The notes under the pieces: generated by a model
What the model saw: the letters and a program-made list of their open reading frames with translations, nothing else
Databases searched by the model: none
What the model was told of the DNA's origin: nothing
Position numbers and translations under genes: made by a program
Shown: positions 26,901 to 41,900 of the stretch, in pieces
Position numbering within the stretch: the first letter of the stretch is position 1
Layout: each line of letters opens with the position of its first letter
Origin: Fratercula arctica
Taxonomy: Eukaryota; Chordata; Aves; Charadriiformes; Alcidae
DNA: 64,000 nt
Direction: 5' to 3'
Assembly: GCA_947846985.1 (NCBI GenBank)
Contig: CANTUZ010000004.1
Location: 49,205,672-49,269,671, forward strand

Positions 26901-29900
26901 GATACTTCACTTTCAAACATTCTACTGATGTGAGCAAAAGGCCCTTTTTTTACTCCCCCCATGCTCCTTCTCCATTTTTAGAGGAAAACGGACATTACTA
27001 AGAGTTTGTACCTTGAGAGGGAAAACTGATCAAAATGGTTGAACTGGATAAAGGCACTAAGAGAGCAGTGTTTGCATTCAGGCATGCTACAATAGTCATC
27101 ATCCTTCAAAACTCATACCCTTCCTCACTTAGTAACTGTGCTACATAAGCAAGCCTCAACTCATTCATATATATGTGGGACCTTGCTACAACTTGTCCAC
27201 TTAAAATAATGGGCTGTCAAACTGACAGTATGATTAGGGGAAAAATCATTTTTAAAGACCAAGTTTCCTTTGGTGATACTGCAAAACCATTCACATGAAA
27301 AAATGTTAGCACCGTTTTCAAATTAAAACCAGAGGGTGTTTTCCTACTACAGGAGAAATGTTTGACAGTCTAAACACATCCTTTGTCAAATTGTCCTGCA
27401 TACCTTGCATTAATTAAACACAATTCAATTAAACTCAACAGTTCAGGTAAGTTTGTGGCTTTCATGCAGCTGGAAGCAATGGTCCTAGGTCAGAGGAAGA
27501 CAAGTTTGTTCAAAAAGCTGCAAAAAGTGAAATAAATTGATCCTTTTTCCTTTCCCAGTTTCTGAAGTATTCCACATTTTTGCTTCCCCTATGATCCCTC
27601 TTTGTAATGCCCAGAAGAAAGAATTTTGCATCAAAAAAATAAAATGAACTGGCACGAAGATTAGGTCTAAAATGCTTTAGTTACATGTAACAAAATATTA
27701 ATTGAAATTATGTTTTAGTTTAGATCAGTTCAACAGTTTTTAATATATAAATTCGAGCACTTTAGTACTTAGAGATTTGGTTGAAGTACAAGCTTGCCAC
27801 ATTAACAATGGAGTTGTTAGCACACAGAACCCCAGTGCTGGCTGCTTAGCATGCAGCTGGAGCAAGCAGTACCAGCTCCACCTTAACAACTCAGAATGTC
27901 TTTGCTTTTTTCTCAAAGCTATGTGAAGGCAGTTGAAAATCTGGAAGTACTACTAAACAAGTGTCCAGATTGATGGACCAGTCATTTCAAAGAGCACTGA
28001 AATGAGCAAAGTTAATTTTTTAGTTACCGCAAGTTCAAGATTCCTAAAAGGCTGTTAGGTGGATGAAGTAGGTCATATCAGTACCACAACTTAAAAAAAA
28101 AAAACAACACACCAAATGGAAAGTTACCTAGACTTGTTTCATACAGGGTGCTGCAGTTTAGACTCCAAAAAGTTTGGGCTAAGACAAGCTCTTCACATTT
28201 TTTGCTGTTTTACTGTTACAAATCAAACTACCAGTTTAGTCATTACAGGCTTATAAAAAACCACTGTCAGCAAGATACATCTTTTAACCTAGCAAAATTA
28301 AGTTTAATACAGAAAGATGTATCTACTTATCCTGTTGATGACTTGTACTAGAAATTATATGTCATCTCAGACTACTTTCTACTGCACTTCAGAGTTAAGT
28401 AGTCCTGTTCAGGAGCTGCATTTTCTTCTCCATCACTTCATTATTAAAACAGACCTAATCTCCAAGGTACCATCCTATTTGCTAGTTAATGCAAATATTT
28501 ACTTGAACTATTTAATTGCATTTTAAACTAGACAGGTGATGCCTGATCAAAGTATTTTCCTGAAAGCCAGATACACAACATAGCAGATGCATTCACGTGG
28601 CAAAGCAACCTCAAAATCTATGGTGCGATCTCCAATACTGGGAACAGCACAGAGAAACTATAACCATGACAACAGCTAGTCACCTAGAAAAAAAGCTGCA
28701 ACACCTCCTAGTACCAAAACAACACATGAGTCTTAACTTCACCCTCTGTTGCCCAAATACAAGCAGTACTTTTCGCCCCAAACCAATACCTTTAATCTTG
28801 ATCTTTAAAGAGCAAATTCAAAACCAGCTCCTTCTTCTACACACACGGAAAGGAATCAGAGTAGAGAATTATTCAACTACTAAGAAAACTAAATACTCCA
28901 GGACCTAATGAAAAGCTTGTTGAAATAACTTGGTTTTTAGTCTCTCCTTGCACAGGAGGTGGGTGATTCCCAACACCTAGATAGGAAGCAACTAGCAAGA
29001 TTTGAAAGAACCTTAACCTCATTTACTCCTCTTCATTTTCTTTTATATAGACTTGCTTGGAAGTGACCATAGTGAGTTCTGCCATAAAGAACTACTTTAA
29101 TTTAACAAAAATTATTTCATGCTTTGCTTCTGAGCACCTGATTACTGGGAAATCCCCACATGGATTTCAGAAACACTAAAATCCTAACCAATGGTCTGCA
29201 CACTAGCACTGGATGTCCTTCCTGCTGCTCTCTCCCTTCCACCACACCAAAGAAGCCCCCAAAATTTCAGAGGCCTTCTTGATACTGTCTACTCCCAAAT
29301 AATTCTTCCACAATACTGAAGAGATTCCCCTTGCTTTCTGCAAACTTAAGCCCTTCTTATTTTAAAAATGGAAGCTCCCCTCCACCCATACACACACAAG
29401 TCTTCATCCTTATAATTTTAGCAACAAAAACTCATTTCATATCATGTCTGCAGCTGCATTTGTTGTAAACTGATTTTATTCTTTCACCAAAAATCCACAG
29501 CAGTCCACTCAAGCAGTCCTACAGATACAAGTCTGAAGCAAGTTATTTTCTCTAATATGTTTATATACCATGCTGAATTCAATGAGTCTTTCTGAACATC
29601 AAAAACTCCACAGAAGATGAGTTTTCTGCACTAATCCAGCTAAAATCAAGGACCTCCTTATCTTCTTTCTGTGTGTACTGATCTCACAGGAAGTTTCTTG
29701 GGTGGAGACTTGAAAAAGTTTTAAAAAGCTTCTGAACTGTATCTGAATTACTAATACTAATTCAGTTTTCTTGCACATGCCCATTTCTGCTGTCCAAAGA
29801 AATAGACCTAAACCAGAACACTATTCCAGAGAAAAACCTCAGCCCTGGCACATCTTCAGCCCCTTAGAGCTGAAGGGATCACACCCCCCACTCAGCACAG

Positions 29901-32900
29901 CAATTAGTTGCAACTCTTAACATATTCTACTTATCCTTGTTGACATAATGAAGCAAATTAAAACACTTTTCCATAAGCAGCTAAATGACCGGACTTCAAT
30001 CCAAGGGGGCCCATAACAACGGCATGACACAACTAGTCTTGAAGTTACGCCTTATCCCAAAAGGAAAAGGGTTAGTTCTTCAAAACCACACTATGACATA
30101 CAGCTTGGCATAAAAAGTCAAGATATAGTCTGTATTAAAAACCCTAGTAGCAACAAACTTTGAGCTGCCTACAAAAAATAAACTAAGCATTAAAGCTCAA
30201 TTGCTTACACTACAAAAGTATATAGCAAAACAAGTCCAGAGGAGAATAATTGTTTTTTTAAATAGTCTCTTCAACATCCATTCCATGGTCATCATGATCA
30301 GATAGATCTGTAAGAACAGTACTGGCACGTTTACCTGAAGTACGGCATACAAACCTGCTCTCCACTCTTATGCTATCTACCTCAATGACCAGCTAAAACA
30401 TCATACATTAGTTTTGCTGGATGTAGTACTGCAAAACAATAACCTCATATAAAAGGGAGACCTAATCAACATACAAAACCACTGCACAAAGATGGAAACA
30501 GCCATCTACAGACAATGCAGCTGAAGACTGGTTAAAAGGGGAAAAAATGCCTGAACCAGTACATTACACTAACGCGCTTCACTAGTTAAAGTTGAGTGGC
30601 ATCAGCCACATAAGGGAAGGTTGGAATATTCAAGAACTTGCTTGAAATGATATCATGGGCACATTTATAGAAAAGCACAAAGTCACACTATCAAACTGCA
30701 TCATGAGGAATTCATCAGCTGGAAGGGTCAGAGCAGGACAAGAAAAACAAGTGACTGCAGTCACCAACACAATACAGCCGTAAAAGGAGACAGAATACAG
30801 CAAAAGCAGCCTCAAAGCAGGAAAAAACCTGCAGTGTTTCAAGAAAGGAGATGGAAGCAGGAAAGGTTCAAAGGAAGGCTACTTTAGAAGAGCCCGGTAT
30901 ACTTAGCATGAAGAAAAGAACAAACAACAGCAACTGTTCTCTAAACACGCATCCTCTAGAGCGGTCAACTGGAAAGGCAGAGCTAGAGAACCAGCTCCAG
31001 AGAACACACTCACACAAGGACAAGTGATATAACCAGCCATGAATAAGTTTGTGAGAGCAACCCCTTAACCTTGTTCTTTGTGCCAGTTTTCTAATAGAAG
31101 CCGACCATGTTGGGAACAAAGAACAAAATTTAGTTTCAGTTAAAACCCATGTTAGCTGGTGCTCACATGCTAACCTTAAAGAAAACAAGATACATTACTT
31201 TCTGCTTTATTCACTTGCCTTTTGAAGTAAGTTGAAGCCTAGAAACCACTGTAATCTCTTTGAACAGACTTAAACTTGGCTATACATCTGACAGCTATTA
31301 CTTTTTGGATATTTTGATGTTTCTACAGCATTTAAGCCTAACCAAGAAGGCTGCGGAAGAGAAACTAGTGGGGTGGGGACTGTTACACAAGAACAAGCTT
31401 ATCATAAATCTCAGAATATATTTAAATAGATCATAAAAAAATAGTTTGAACACAAGTTGGTTAGTGAAGGGTGAAAGCAGCCTAGTACAAAATAAAATGT
31501 TCTGAGAGTTATATCTTAAATATAGTAAAATAAGAAGGAACCAACATTTACACAGGCTTTGTGACAGACTACCACTCCTAGTGGTAGTCTTTTTTTGAGA
31601 AAAAAAAAAAGAATAGAAACATTTATAAGAGGAACATGTCCCAAGTTCCATTCAACTGTATGGAGTACAGCAAGAGGAGAACGCTAATAAGTGAAATAAC
31701 TAGAACTATTGTTTAGTTAATCAACAAGCTTCCTAAAGGAAACAAAACACACGTTAAAACCAGAAAATACCAGTGGAGAAAAGGCATCACTAACAGTCAT
31801 TCATGCATACTCAACTCTGAGAAACAGTCCCAAATATCTTGCTTATTGGTTTTCAGGCTTCTAACACCTATAATTTAAACTGGAGAAGTAAAAAAAAAAA
31901 AAGAAACAGACACTACAATATATTTAAAAAAAAACACCCAACACTTTTAAATGAATTAGTGATACTCAGGTCCTTTACCTTACTTATTATGGAAAGGAGT
32001 ATCATCCTATGCCTTACTCTATGTACACAAAGCCTTTTCAGACCGGGGCGGGGAGGGGGGGGGGGGGTGTTAAAATTAAAGCAGGTATAAATCACATTAA
32101 AGCTCCTTCCCCTTCTGCACATCAATTCTAGATCAGTCATATTTAAGTTCTTTAATTGAGGGGGAGTTAACAGCAGCATTCATAGTTTGATAGCAGTTCT
32201 ACTGAGGTTTGTTCTTACAGATTAGAGGTTATTACAAATATGAGTGTTCCTAAAAATGCATTTCAACATCCTGCCATTCCTCTCCATTTCCTTCTCTGTA
32301 ATCCTCAGTTTTACAAGTTTCCCAGCATGAACTTCAAGGGTCAAGTTATTTCTTCTTTAACTTAAAGGTAAAACTACTAAGATGCATTACAAATTATATT
32401 ATCATCACAAAACTGGACTTGACCCCCACTCTGAAAGGATGTAGATCAAATGATCCCCCATGGAAGGCATAACATGAAATCTGTTTCGTAATAAGGGAAG
32501 GACTTTACCACAACGGGGGCGAGGGTTTGGGGGTAATACTAAGTATGACAACAGCTAAAGCAGCCAAGCAGTACTGTTTGCAATATTTCCTGTAAATTAT
32601 CAAAGCAAAAAAAGTCTTTACAAAAAAAATAAATAGAAGAGAAATTCAAAGTGTCCCAAACCTGTCACTTGTTATGCTCTGCAGACAATATATTGTAGCA
32701 CTAGTTTGAATCTCTTTCCTATTTAGGTCACAGTTCCTGCTACTCCCACAAGTTACTGTGGTGCTCTGTGACTGGGACACCTCAAATTGCCACTATTAGT
32801 TGGAGTGAATGTATCAGTTCATTGATTTTTGCTTTGTATGACTGGTAAGTGCTTTCGCCAATACTCAGGAGAACAAGAGTCTGAACTGAAGCTATTTCAC

Positions 32901-35900
32901 AGGTGCATGAGGAACTCCCAAGGTAGAAGATCCAGCATATATCAGTAGACTCTTATTTGAAGAGGAAATACTATTTATGCTTAAAAAGACACATGAAACC
33001 AAAGGCCATCTCAAGAATATCAGTTTTACAAATAGTGCTGCTTGGGGAAATAATTGGAAGAGACAGACATTGAGAGCTATTAATAGACCTAGAGTGTAAA
33101 CTAAAAAGTCTGCAGAGGACAGATTCCTTCCTTCCCCCCTGAAATGCCAGCAACCCCTCCTGAAGTACAAAAGAATGCTTTTTTTTAACCCATAGCTTTA
33201 AGGCATTAACTTCCAGACTGTCAAACTGCTGACAGTGGTAAAGAAAAAAAAGATATCCTCAAATTCTGTTTGGGAACAGAACTTCTGTGAAGTTCTTTTA
33301 CCCTTTTGCCACCATGATCTGGTTGCTGACTGCGCCAAACATCCTACTTACGCGACTTGCATGATGGCTCCCCAGAGGTCTTTGTATTTTTTGAATATGG
33401 ACTAAGACAGAAAAAGCCAGAACTATGCTAAGTGGGTTACAGTTTATTATGGTAATGTTTAAGATTCAGAACCAGAGTCATTGTGGAAATGGGTTTACTG
33501 AAAAGTACAAGCACAAGCCATGACGAGTGCTATTTCAATAAGTGATGATCACATTTCAATAGAAATAATCGTATTTGAGCCAATTTGGATACCGGAAGGA
33601 TAACCCTTTTGTTACAACAGTAGCATCCAGGAGGGAAGAATTTAAACCAAGTTTAAATAAAAAAAAAAAATATTCGCGGTGGGGATGTGGAAGGAGTTCA
33701 CACGGCTTCACAGATACCAGGTATCTCACACCTGGCCCTCAACCATCCTATGGCCATACTTGAGCCATCCAGCAAGCATCAGGGCAACTAGATCCCAAGC
33801 CTAGCAAGTCAGGGAACGTTTCAGTAACTTGCATAAGGCACCTTCTACAGTGGCACAAGATCAGCTCTGTGTATTTATATAGGAACTGCAGATACTACCA
33901 TCTGTTGGCCATGCCGCCACACCAAAGAGGATCAAAGAGAACTCAATTCTACTGGATCTTTCTGGTGAAAAGTAAGGATGTTTCTTACTGCCATGATGAA
34001 AATGGAGCAGAATTTAGCTATGCTCAACGCCAGGAGGCACAGCTGGTTTTCTGGTCAGCTATTCTCTGCAAGGGAATCTAAACAGGATTTTGACACCAGC
34101 CCAAAAAACTTGAAAAATCCCTAAATAGAAAGCAGCAAAGCAAGGCAGAATAGCAAAGATAACTCAGAGCAAAGCCAAAAGGGACTTGCAGAACAGTAAT
34201 ATATAAGAAGCAGAACGTGAAGAGTGGCAAGCTGTGTAGACTACTTAATTCAGCACATGTCCTGGTCTCACACAGTAATACAAGAATTACTCCTGCTTCC
34301 AACATTTACTTCTCTTGTCCTCCCTCCAAAGGAAAGAGAACTTAAAGCAGCAAATAATAGTCCATAACTTCCTTATAAAACATAAGCACATGCAGGCACA
34401 CACGCACAGATCCAGTAATGGGAAAAGAAGCTGGCAACAATTCGAAGGGAAAAAAGTTTTTAGACCATGTGGAATTAGTCAGGAGACATCATGCTGGCTT
34501 TCCAATTTCCAATAAACACAGACACGTATTTTGTAAGGATGCTTAGCTGCCATTTGACAAAAAAATGTTGATTCCCAGTAGAACAGTTCCATACTTCAGG
34601 TTTGTACCATGTAAGATCTGTCCTCAAAGAAAAAGCCTTACGTGCCTACAGAAAGGTTTCCTTTCTCAAGGCCTGTTACTGAAGGAGCTTTTTTCAAGTT
34701 CAAGTACCTACATTTTTTAAATTTTTTTTAGAACACAGCTGGGCAGAATAGCATCCAAATTCAACCGTAAGAGAGGCAAAGACTAGAGGCTCTCCAATCC
34801 CCATGTCAAACCATCAGACTAACCCCTTCAGGCAACAATGTTCAAGGTAAGAAAAACAGTAATCTGTCCGAAAAATAACTAGGTCAAGGAAATGCTCTGT
34901 CACAGTTCGAAAAAACCACAAGGCCACTTCTTAAACTTCATGACCTGTACAACTCTGGTTTGGAACGTAGTTATCAGTTACATTTCAGTACAGAAAACTT
35001 AAAATCTGTTCCTGAGAGCAAGATCATTTAAGTTACAAGATTGAAAAAAAACGTTCCCCTCTAGTATTGCTCAACGTAAAAAGCTATTTCTAACAAATTA
35101 AGGACTTCATTAATTAGCAATTAGAGCTATAAGTAAAGGAGTTTTTTCCTCATAACGAAGAGGGGAATTACACAGGAACTGGATTATTCAAGCTCCAATG
35201 CATCTGAAATGGAGCCCTAGATGGACGATAATTCCTCCTCCCTCTTTTTATTTTAAGCTATCCAGGTAATTCTTGTTCGTGGCAGGAAAAGGTAAAGCAT
35301 CAAATTCAAGACTTGCAGCATCTCCAACAACTTGGCAAATTGCAGATTCACCCTCAGGTATTTGTACTGACACCACAGTAAAACTAGTCTCAGTTACCTC
35401 GGTCTGTTTACTAAAACAAGACTAGAAAAATTAAGAGCAAGTTCAAATTCAAGCCTGGAAGAGGCTGAAGGTACTGAGACAGCACCTGATGGTCCTGCCT
35501 CAAGGATCTGTCATTGATATCAACACTCAATCCCAAAAGTCTGAGACTACACAACAAGCCTCAGATGTGCTCTAGAGCTCTTAGGAAAAGCTTTCCTGCT
35601 CCAAGACACCTATGACACCTGTTTTGAAAGGCCTTCTTTCTCAAAATGGCTGTTCCTTAGAAAAGTTACCAAAATTAACAGCTTTGGTGTCAAAACATCT
35701 TTATCAGTAACAGAAGACTATCAAGGAATTTTACCAGCTTCATACCAACTGCAGAGCTATACACGAACAACATCAGATGCACTGACACAGCATGGATTCA
35801 GAAGACCACTCATGTTGAGTGGAGCCATTAAGTGCTAGGGGCAAGACTCAACCACTTAATATAAAGAGTGAGCTCCACCAATTAAGCACTCCAGACTACT

Positions 35901-38900
35901 CAAAAGCAGCCCAATACTGCCAACTGGAAGCTTCTAGCTTGCTGAAGTAATTATTTGTAATACTTTTAAACTAAGCTAAAGCTACATAAAGTTAATTAAC
36001 TCAAAAGTAATTAGGTGACCCTAACTCTACTTCCAGTTTAAAATAATCTTTAATATATCAAGGATACTTCTCCTGCTCATCTAAATCAGATATGAAGCTA
36101 GTGTTACATGCACACCAATACAGGCAAAATATATCACTTGTCTCCCAAACTGTAACGACTACTATTTTTTAAGAGATTAAACTTTAATATCTGCTGTCCT
36201 AGAATAAACTCAAAATAATTAAGTGAACAAAAACCACCAACGGGTAACCCTCTGAGAGCGATTCACATTGCTTTTGTACCACAATATAAGAAGTTGGCAT
36301 TTAAAGGCTTCATGTATCAGATCAAATTATAAACCGTATAGAAAATGTTTCTCTAAACCATCCCACTAAGAGGCAAAATACCTGTCAGATATTAAAGCTT
36401 AGCAGGAGCTGGACACTAATCATCTATTACTCATTAGCCATCCCACAAATCTGTTATTGCTTCCTCATATGGAAAGTTCTTAAGGACTGTCACATTCTGA
36501 AGCTTGGCAGCCAGCAGATGACTCACCTGCTTTGAGACAAAACATTATTACCAAAATGTAATGCCTGTTTCATGCAGGCATTGTAATCACCATTGTATTT
36601 GACAGAGGAAAACAAGGAAAAGGAATTCAGCTTCCCTTCCTCTGAGTCCTCCTCATACAAAACTCAAACCACAGGGGTGGCAAGGGGAGGGGAGTGAGGA
36701 AGGGGAAAAAACAAATACTGAAGTGGTTTCTATAACCAAAAACTCCATAGTTTCAAAGCAGACTAAATGACTGCACAACACTAACATGCTACAGGATGAT
36801 CACAGGAAAGCACAGCTTCAGAGAAGATAATGCATTATCACTCATGCCTTGTACACTGTGCTTAATCACTAAAATACCAACATAACTCAAGTATTTGGAG
36901 AACCCAAACTTAAAATTACAAGAGTGGATGTGAAGAGAATGAAATGTTTTACAGTTAGCACATCTTCATCTACGTAACAAAGTAAACAGAAGAAAAGTAA
37001 AGGGAGTGATGAAGGAGGACCTGTAATTCAGAACAAGGAAAGATACAGTTTAACTTTTTTTATGAATTAATTTTTTTCCAAAGTTATATAAGTTCCCAAT
37101 GAGCACTTGAATTGGACAAGGGGAGTCTCAGTTATATCCCAGATTCAAAAAGAATTTGGAGGACGTTGACAAGAAGTAGTTTCAACATCTCATTTTGTAC
37201 TTAAGGATGGCCTTTTTTTCCAGCTGTATTCAACTGTATAGCTATCTGAACTGTAAAGTTTGAGAAACTGATACAGCAAACATTACATTAATTGCTATTG
37301 GAGATGCTTCTACTTTATGATAAATCACTGTTTTTTGGTTTTGAATTATTTTTTTAAGTAAAAGAAGAAATACTGAAAGCCTCGAAAACCAGGCATCCTT
37401 CCCAGTTTAATATGTTGGGCTCAATATGTATCATCAAGCAAAGAATATCCAAACTCATCAACCGAGTCCGCCACTAAAGAGTCTCCTACATCTTGCTTTT
37501 GTAATAATTGCACTCTTAAGTTAGCATTGTTCTGCCAGGAAACTCTCTTCTGCCAGCTTACACAATCAGCTGCATGCATTGCAAGCATAAAGGTTCACAC
37601 AGACTCTTCAAAAGAAAAGCAAATCCCACAGGGCAGTGTCTCTGACAATTAAATCCAGTGTTTTTCCCCCATTTTGAGCTGAGTTACATGTTACTTATAT
37701 GCACTTGGATAAAGCCCACAAGTTTTACATGAAAAGCTCAGAGAAGTCAGTTCAGTAGCTACACAGCATACATACACTATCTGGTATCCTAAGCCTTATG
37801 AGATTCATTGTCTAATTAAGTTATAACCTGACCCGTCTACCTTATAGACAATTTTTGGAAACATTTACACAATGTTTACCTCCCCCTAAAAGAATCGTAT
37901 GATGTAATATCTTACTTCATTTTAGGAACCTAAGCTCTTAAAACTTCCACAAGAATTCATCACAGCACACTAAAACTAAAAACCACGCTTAAATCTCTGC
38001 GCCTTCGCATCAACAATACCAGCTCCCAATGTTTGCTCCCCAACCTGCCCATTGAAGTTACTCATGGCACAAAGGTGGCTTTTAGGCAATGCTGCTACAC
38101 ACATTTTGGTGAAAGACTCAACTTTGTATAAGAGTATTTCTTATTTCACCTAGTACAGGGTTTAAACTTCTTAGAAGTTAAAACTTAGTATTGTTATGTT
38201 GCTTTGGTTTTGTGTTTTTTTTTTTTTTTTTTTTAATCTGGGTATTATGCTTAATAACTAACTCAAGATTTTCATGCATTCACATTAAAACCCTTTCTGG
38301 TTAGAAAGTGAATAACATTTTTCAAACACCACAGTGATAATAAGGACTATGTAATTATAGATAAGCCTTTTAACTGATGATAACAAAGTCACTCCTGAAA
38401 TAGAAAAGTTTTACTTCCTATGTTACTTTCACACAACAAATGTGCAGTTCTAATTAGGTTTAGAAGGATGAAAGAGCCATACAACTACTCCTGAAATGAC
38501 AAAATCCAGACTCATAACTGATTGTCAGATTGTAAGGTGAAGCCCAGTGGAAAATACAGATTTCTAAGAAGGTTGAAAAGCTGTCTTTAAACTTAAGTGA
38601 ACTACTTTTGCCACAAATGCATAGTCTATAAAACTAGTTTAATACCTCCCTGAAAATACTATTACTATTTAAGCAAATTCCTGTTCAAACAATGGACACA
38701 GCAAGAGACAAGCACTAGATGCCGCGCATGATTAAGAAGTTTAGAAGAATGCTAACAAGTACAGGTATATTTAAGTTACATGAATTCAAAAACAGGAACC
38801 AATTCCTAGTTCAACAGACCCAACATACCACACCCCTGGTGGAAACACAAAGTTAGCAGAGGCCACCTCTTTCCTCAAGTCAGAGATCAGCATTGGCTTT

Positions 38901-41900
38901 TCTGCGTCAAGTTACTGCTCGTACCCCTTGGGAAATCTTGTTTGGGAAGGAAAACACCATTTGAACTAGACACCTCCCCATATAACCTCCCCCCTATTCA
39001 TTTATAACAGCATAGAATAGAGTTGTGTTGGTTTGGGTTTTATTTTCATTTTGGGTTTCTTTGGTTTTTTTTTTTTTTAAGTATGTTTGGAGTTTAACTC
39101 CACTTATTAGTTATGCACATCTTCATTACAGATCAGAAGAATACAAGCTTTTTGTTCTGGTGCAATACGGTTAAGGAACTATTTTTTGTTGCTTTGTGAA
39201 GTTTTGGAAACAGCGGGTTTGTTTTGTTTTTTTTTTAAACAAGAACTTCAACATAGGAAGCAGCATCAGTGTAACACTTCACAAAGAGGAGTAAATAAAA
39301 CTTAACGTGACTGAAAAGGTTCATCACTTTCTACAAGATAGTCGTTTCGATTAACATATTTTGCTAGAGCACTTTGAAGTGCTTTAAATTATTAAGAGAC
39401 ATAACTATTATTGAAAGGAATAATCTAAATGTTTGACTGGAAATGGAGACTAACTGAATACTTTAGCTGGTCCTACTCATGTCCTCAGAAAGCTCTGAAA
39501 GAAGCAGGAAGTCCTTGACTATTATTTCTTACAGCAAAAACTACTGCTCATGTGTAATTTGTCTAACTCATGAAAAAATCTTTCAGGTAAAAAGCATAAT
39601 CATTCCTAACGTTTTCAAAAAACGGAAGTGTATAACTGGACACAGACTCCTAGTCTCTAGACACCACACCCAATATCTGCTGTCCCTCCTCTCACTCCTG
39701 CAGAAGTTGCTTTCAAATAGAGACTAAGAGAGCTCATATGCTTTCATTAACCAGAGGACCAGGAAGCTTAATTTAAGGCGTTATTTCCATAAAATATTAT
39801 CTGTTATCATCTCAGTAGGAAAGAGATCCAAAAATACATGCCACTATCTTAAGTGAGTTTGAACGAGTTTTATAGCGTAAGCGAAACTGCCTTTGCTTCC
39901 CACAAAAGGCTCTTTATCTAAGGAAACCACATCCCTGGAGGCATTTAAAAGGCTATAGTGGATCGAATACTAGAAAAATATATACTGTGGGAACTAATCA
40001 TGCATCAACAGAATTAGACAGGATGATTTAAAACATCTTTCCTCACCCATAATTTCCACAATTCGTTTTTACAAGACTGATAGTAAGCCAAATGTAAATA
40101 GTCACCCACAGAAATTTCAACTCAAACTACTGTACATTATTTTTCATTTAATTTGAGGATATGGGAGGCATAATCACTACATGGTAGATGCGTATTGCTC
40201 AACTTCGAAGAAGTCAATTTAATCTACAATCCCAGTCAAAATACTTGGAAGTTTACCAGAGATCTGTTATCCAGGGACAGGTGCAAATAGCTCAAGAATA
40301 TCCGTGCAGTTTCACCCATGACAGTGGTGCTGGGACTGTCATTGGTCATCACTGATGTTTGCTCAAAAAGTCTCACCCTTTCATAAATGCCAGAGGAGAA
40401 TGGGTATCTGAGGAAACCGTTCTAACCTTCCACATCCCTGTTCCTCTCCAAAGAGAGGGTTCTCCCAATCTTGGCAATTCTTTAGCTTCTCAACTCATTT
40501 GCAACAAATACATATATTAGCTAGACCAACCTCTAGCAGACTGAATTTGACTTTCATTTCATTATTGAAAATCCTGCCAGCATAGCAGTAGTTTGTTTTC
40601 ACTCTGCTGGAGCTTAGAAGACCTACAAGTATCATACCGAATCCATTTCCATTCAGATATTTGTCCTTGAAATCATAAAGTTGCCCTTAAAGAGAAGGCT
40701 TTGGAATTGCTGAAGTCTTCGGCCTCTTGCACATCAGGGTACATTGTATAGGCAAAGAGTAGAAACATTTTCCTTGAGGTCCATTGCTGACTATTTCTTT
40801 TCAGCTATAAATTAACTTTATACCTAGAATTAAACAAAATGGGTTTTAACCACTTATTTACTTAGCTGGACAATTCTGACACCTAGCTCTCTTCCTCTGA
40901 AGAAGACCACTTAAATTACTTCATGCCTTTTGAAATACAAATCATCTTATCTTTTGCTTTCTTGGTTTATGATCACTTATAGAAACTAGTATTGTGGGAA
41001 GAAAAAAACAGAAAAAAAGACCCCAGAACTGTTTTTCAAAGCAAAGGTAGGCCAGGATTAGCTCTATTTTTCAAACGTGAAGTTAAAGGCTCCCCTAGGA
41101 ATAGGTATTAATTTCTCGAACAAGGACCAAAAATTCTGTCCCTGGCTCAATTGCTTCATTCACAGCTGTTCTTTTTGGTTCTTAACACTATACAAAGGGA
41201 AACTACTGGTAAATTAACTATGTTGCGTATTTACACTTGCTACCATTTTATTGATCCCAATTAACCCCAGTCCAGCCCTTTGCTACATATAGTTCATTTG
41301 TATTGTATTTTCCACAAACCACATTCCAAAAGCCAAGGGCATTAAGGGTGCCCTGAAGCAGAAGATACCCCCCTACAGCGCAAGGACATCTACCATCTAT
41401 TTAATCTGAGAAGCAGTTGTGCATATCAATGCATCACTGAACTGCAAAGTGCCATCCACAGGTAGAAAAAAAAAATAAATCCAACTTATGTTCTGCCCAA
41501 GAGCTGTTATACTACATCTTCTTTTGCAAGAGTACCACAAAAGCTTAAGTGATTAAGACTTGCAATTGTATTAAATGTCCTCCCCAAATCACACTACAGA
41601 GGCGTAGCGTGCTAGGCAGAGAACAGCCTTTGCTGACTTGATTGCATACACAAGCAGAAAATACATCTACCTCAAATAACCTGTTTGTTCCCACTTTGAC
41701 GGGGGCCTATAAGAGACAAGCTTTACATAAGCATCTCAAACTATTTAAAGCAACATGCTTACTATTTAGAGAACACAACCTGATTGAACTTTATGAGCCA
41801 GTACTTAACCTACTTTAGCCAGTCCAGGCTTGACTCACAGGTTACCCTGCTAGCATTGTATGGGACTCTTGATATCACTACTTTATCTTGCATATGTTAA

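Noticed and set aside
31566..31600. Bacterial-type intrinsic terminator
   Set aside because: The hairpin plus T-run has that shape, but the DNA is clearly vertebrate. It is kept as a structural observation only.
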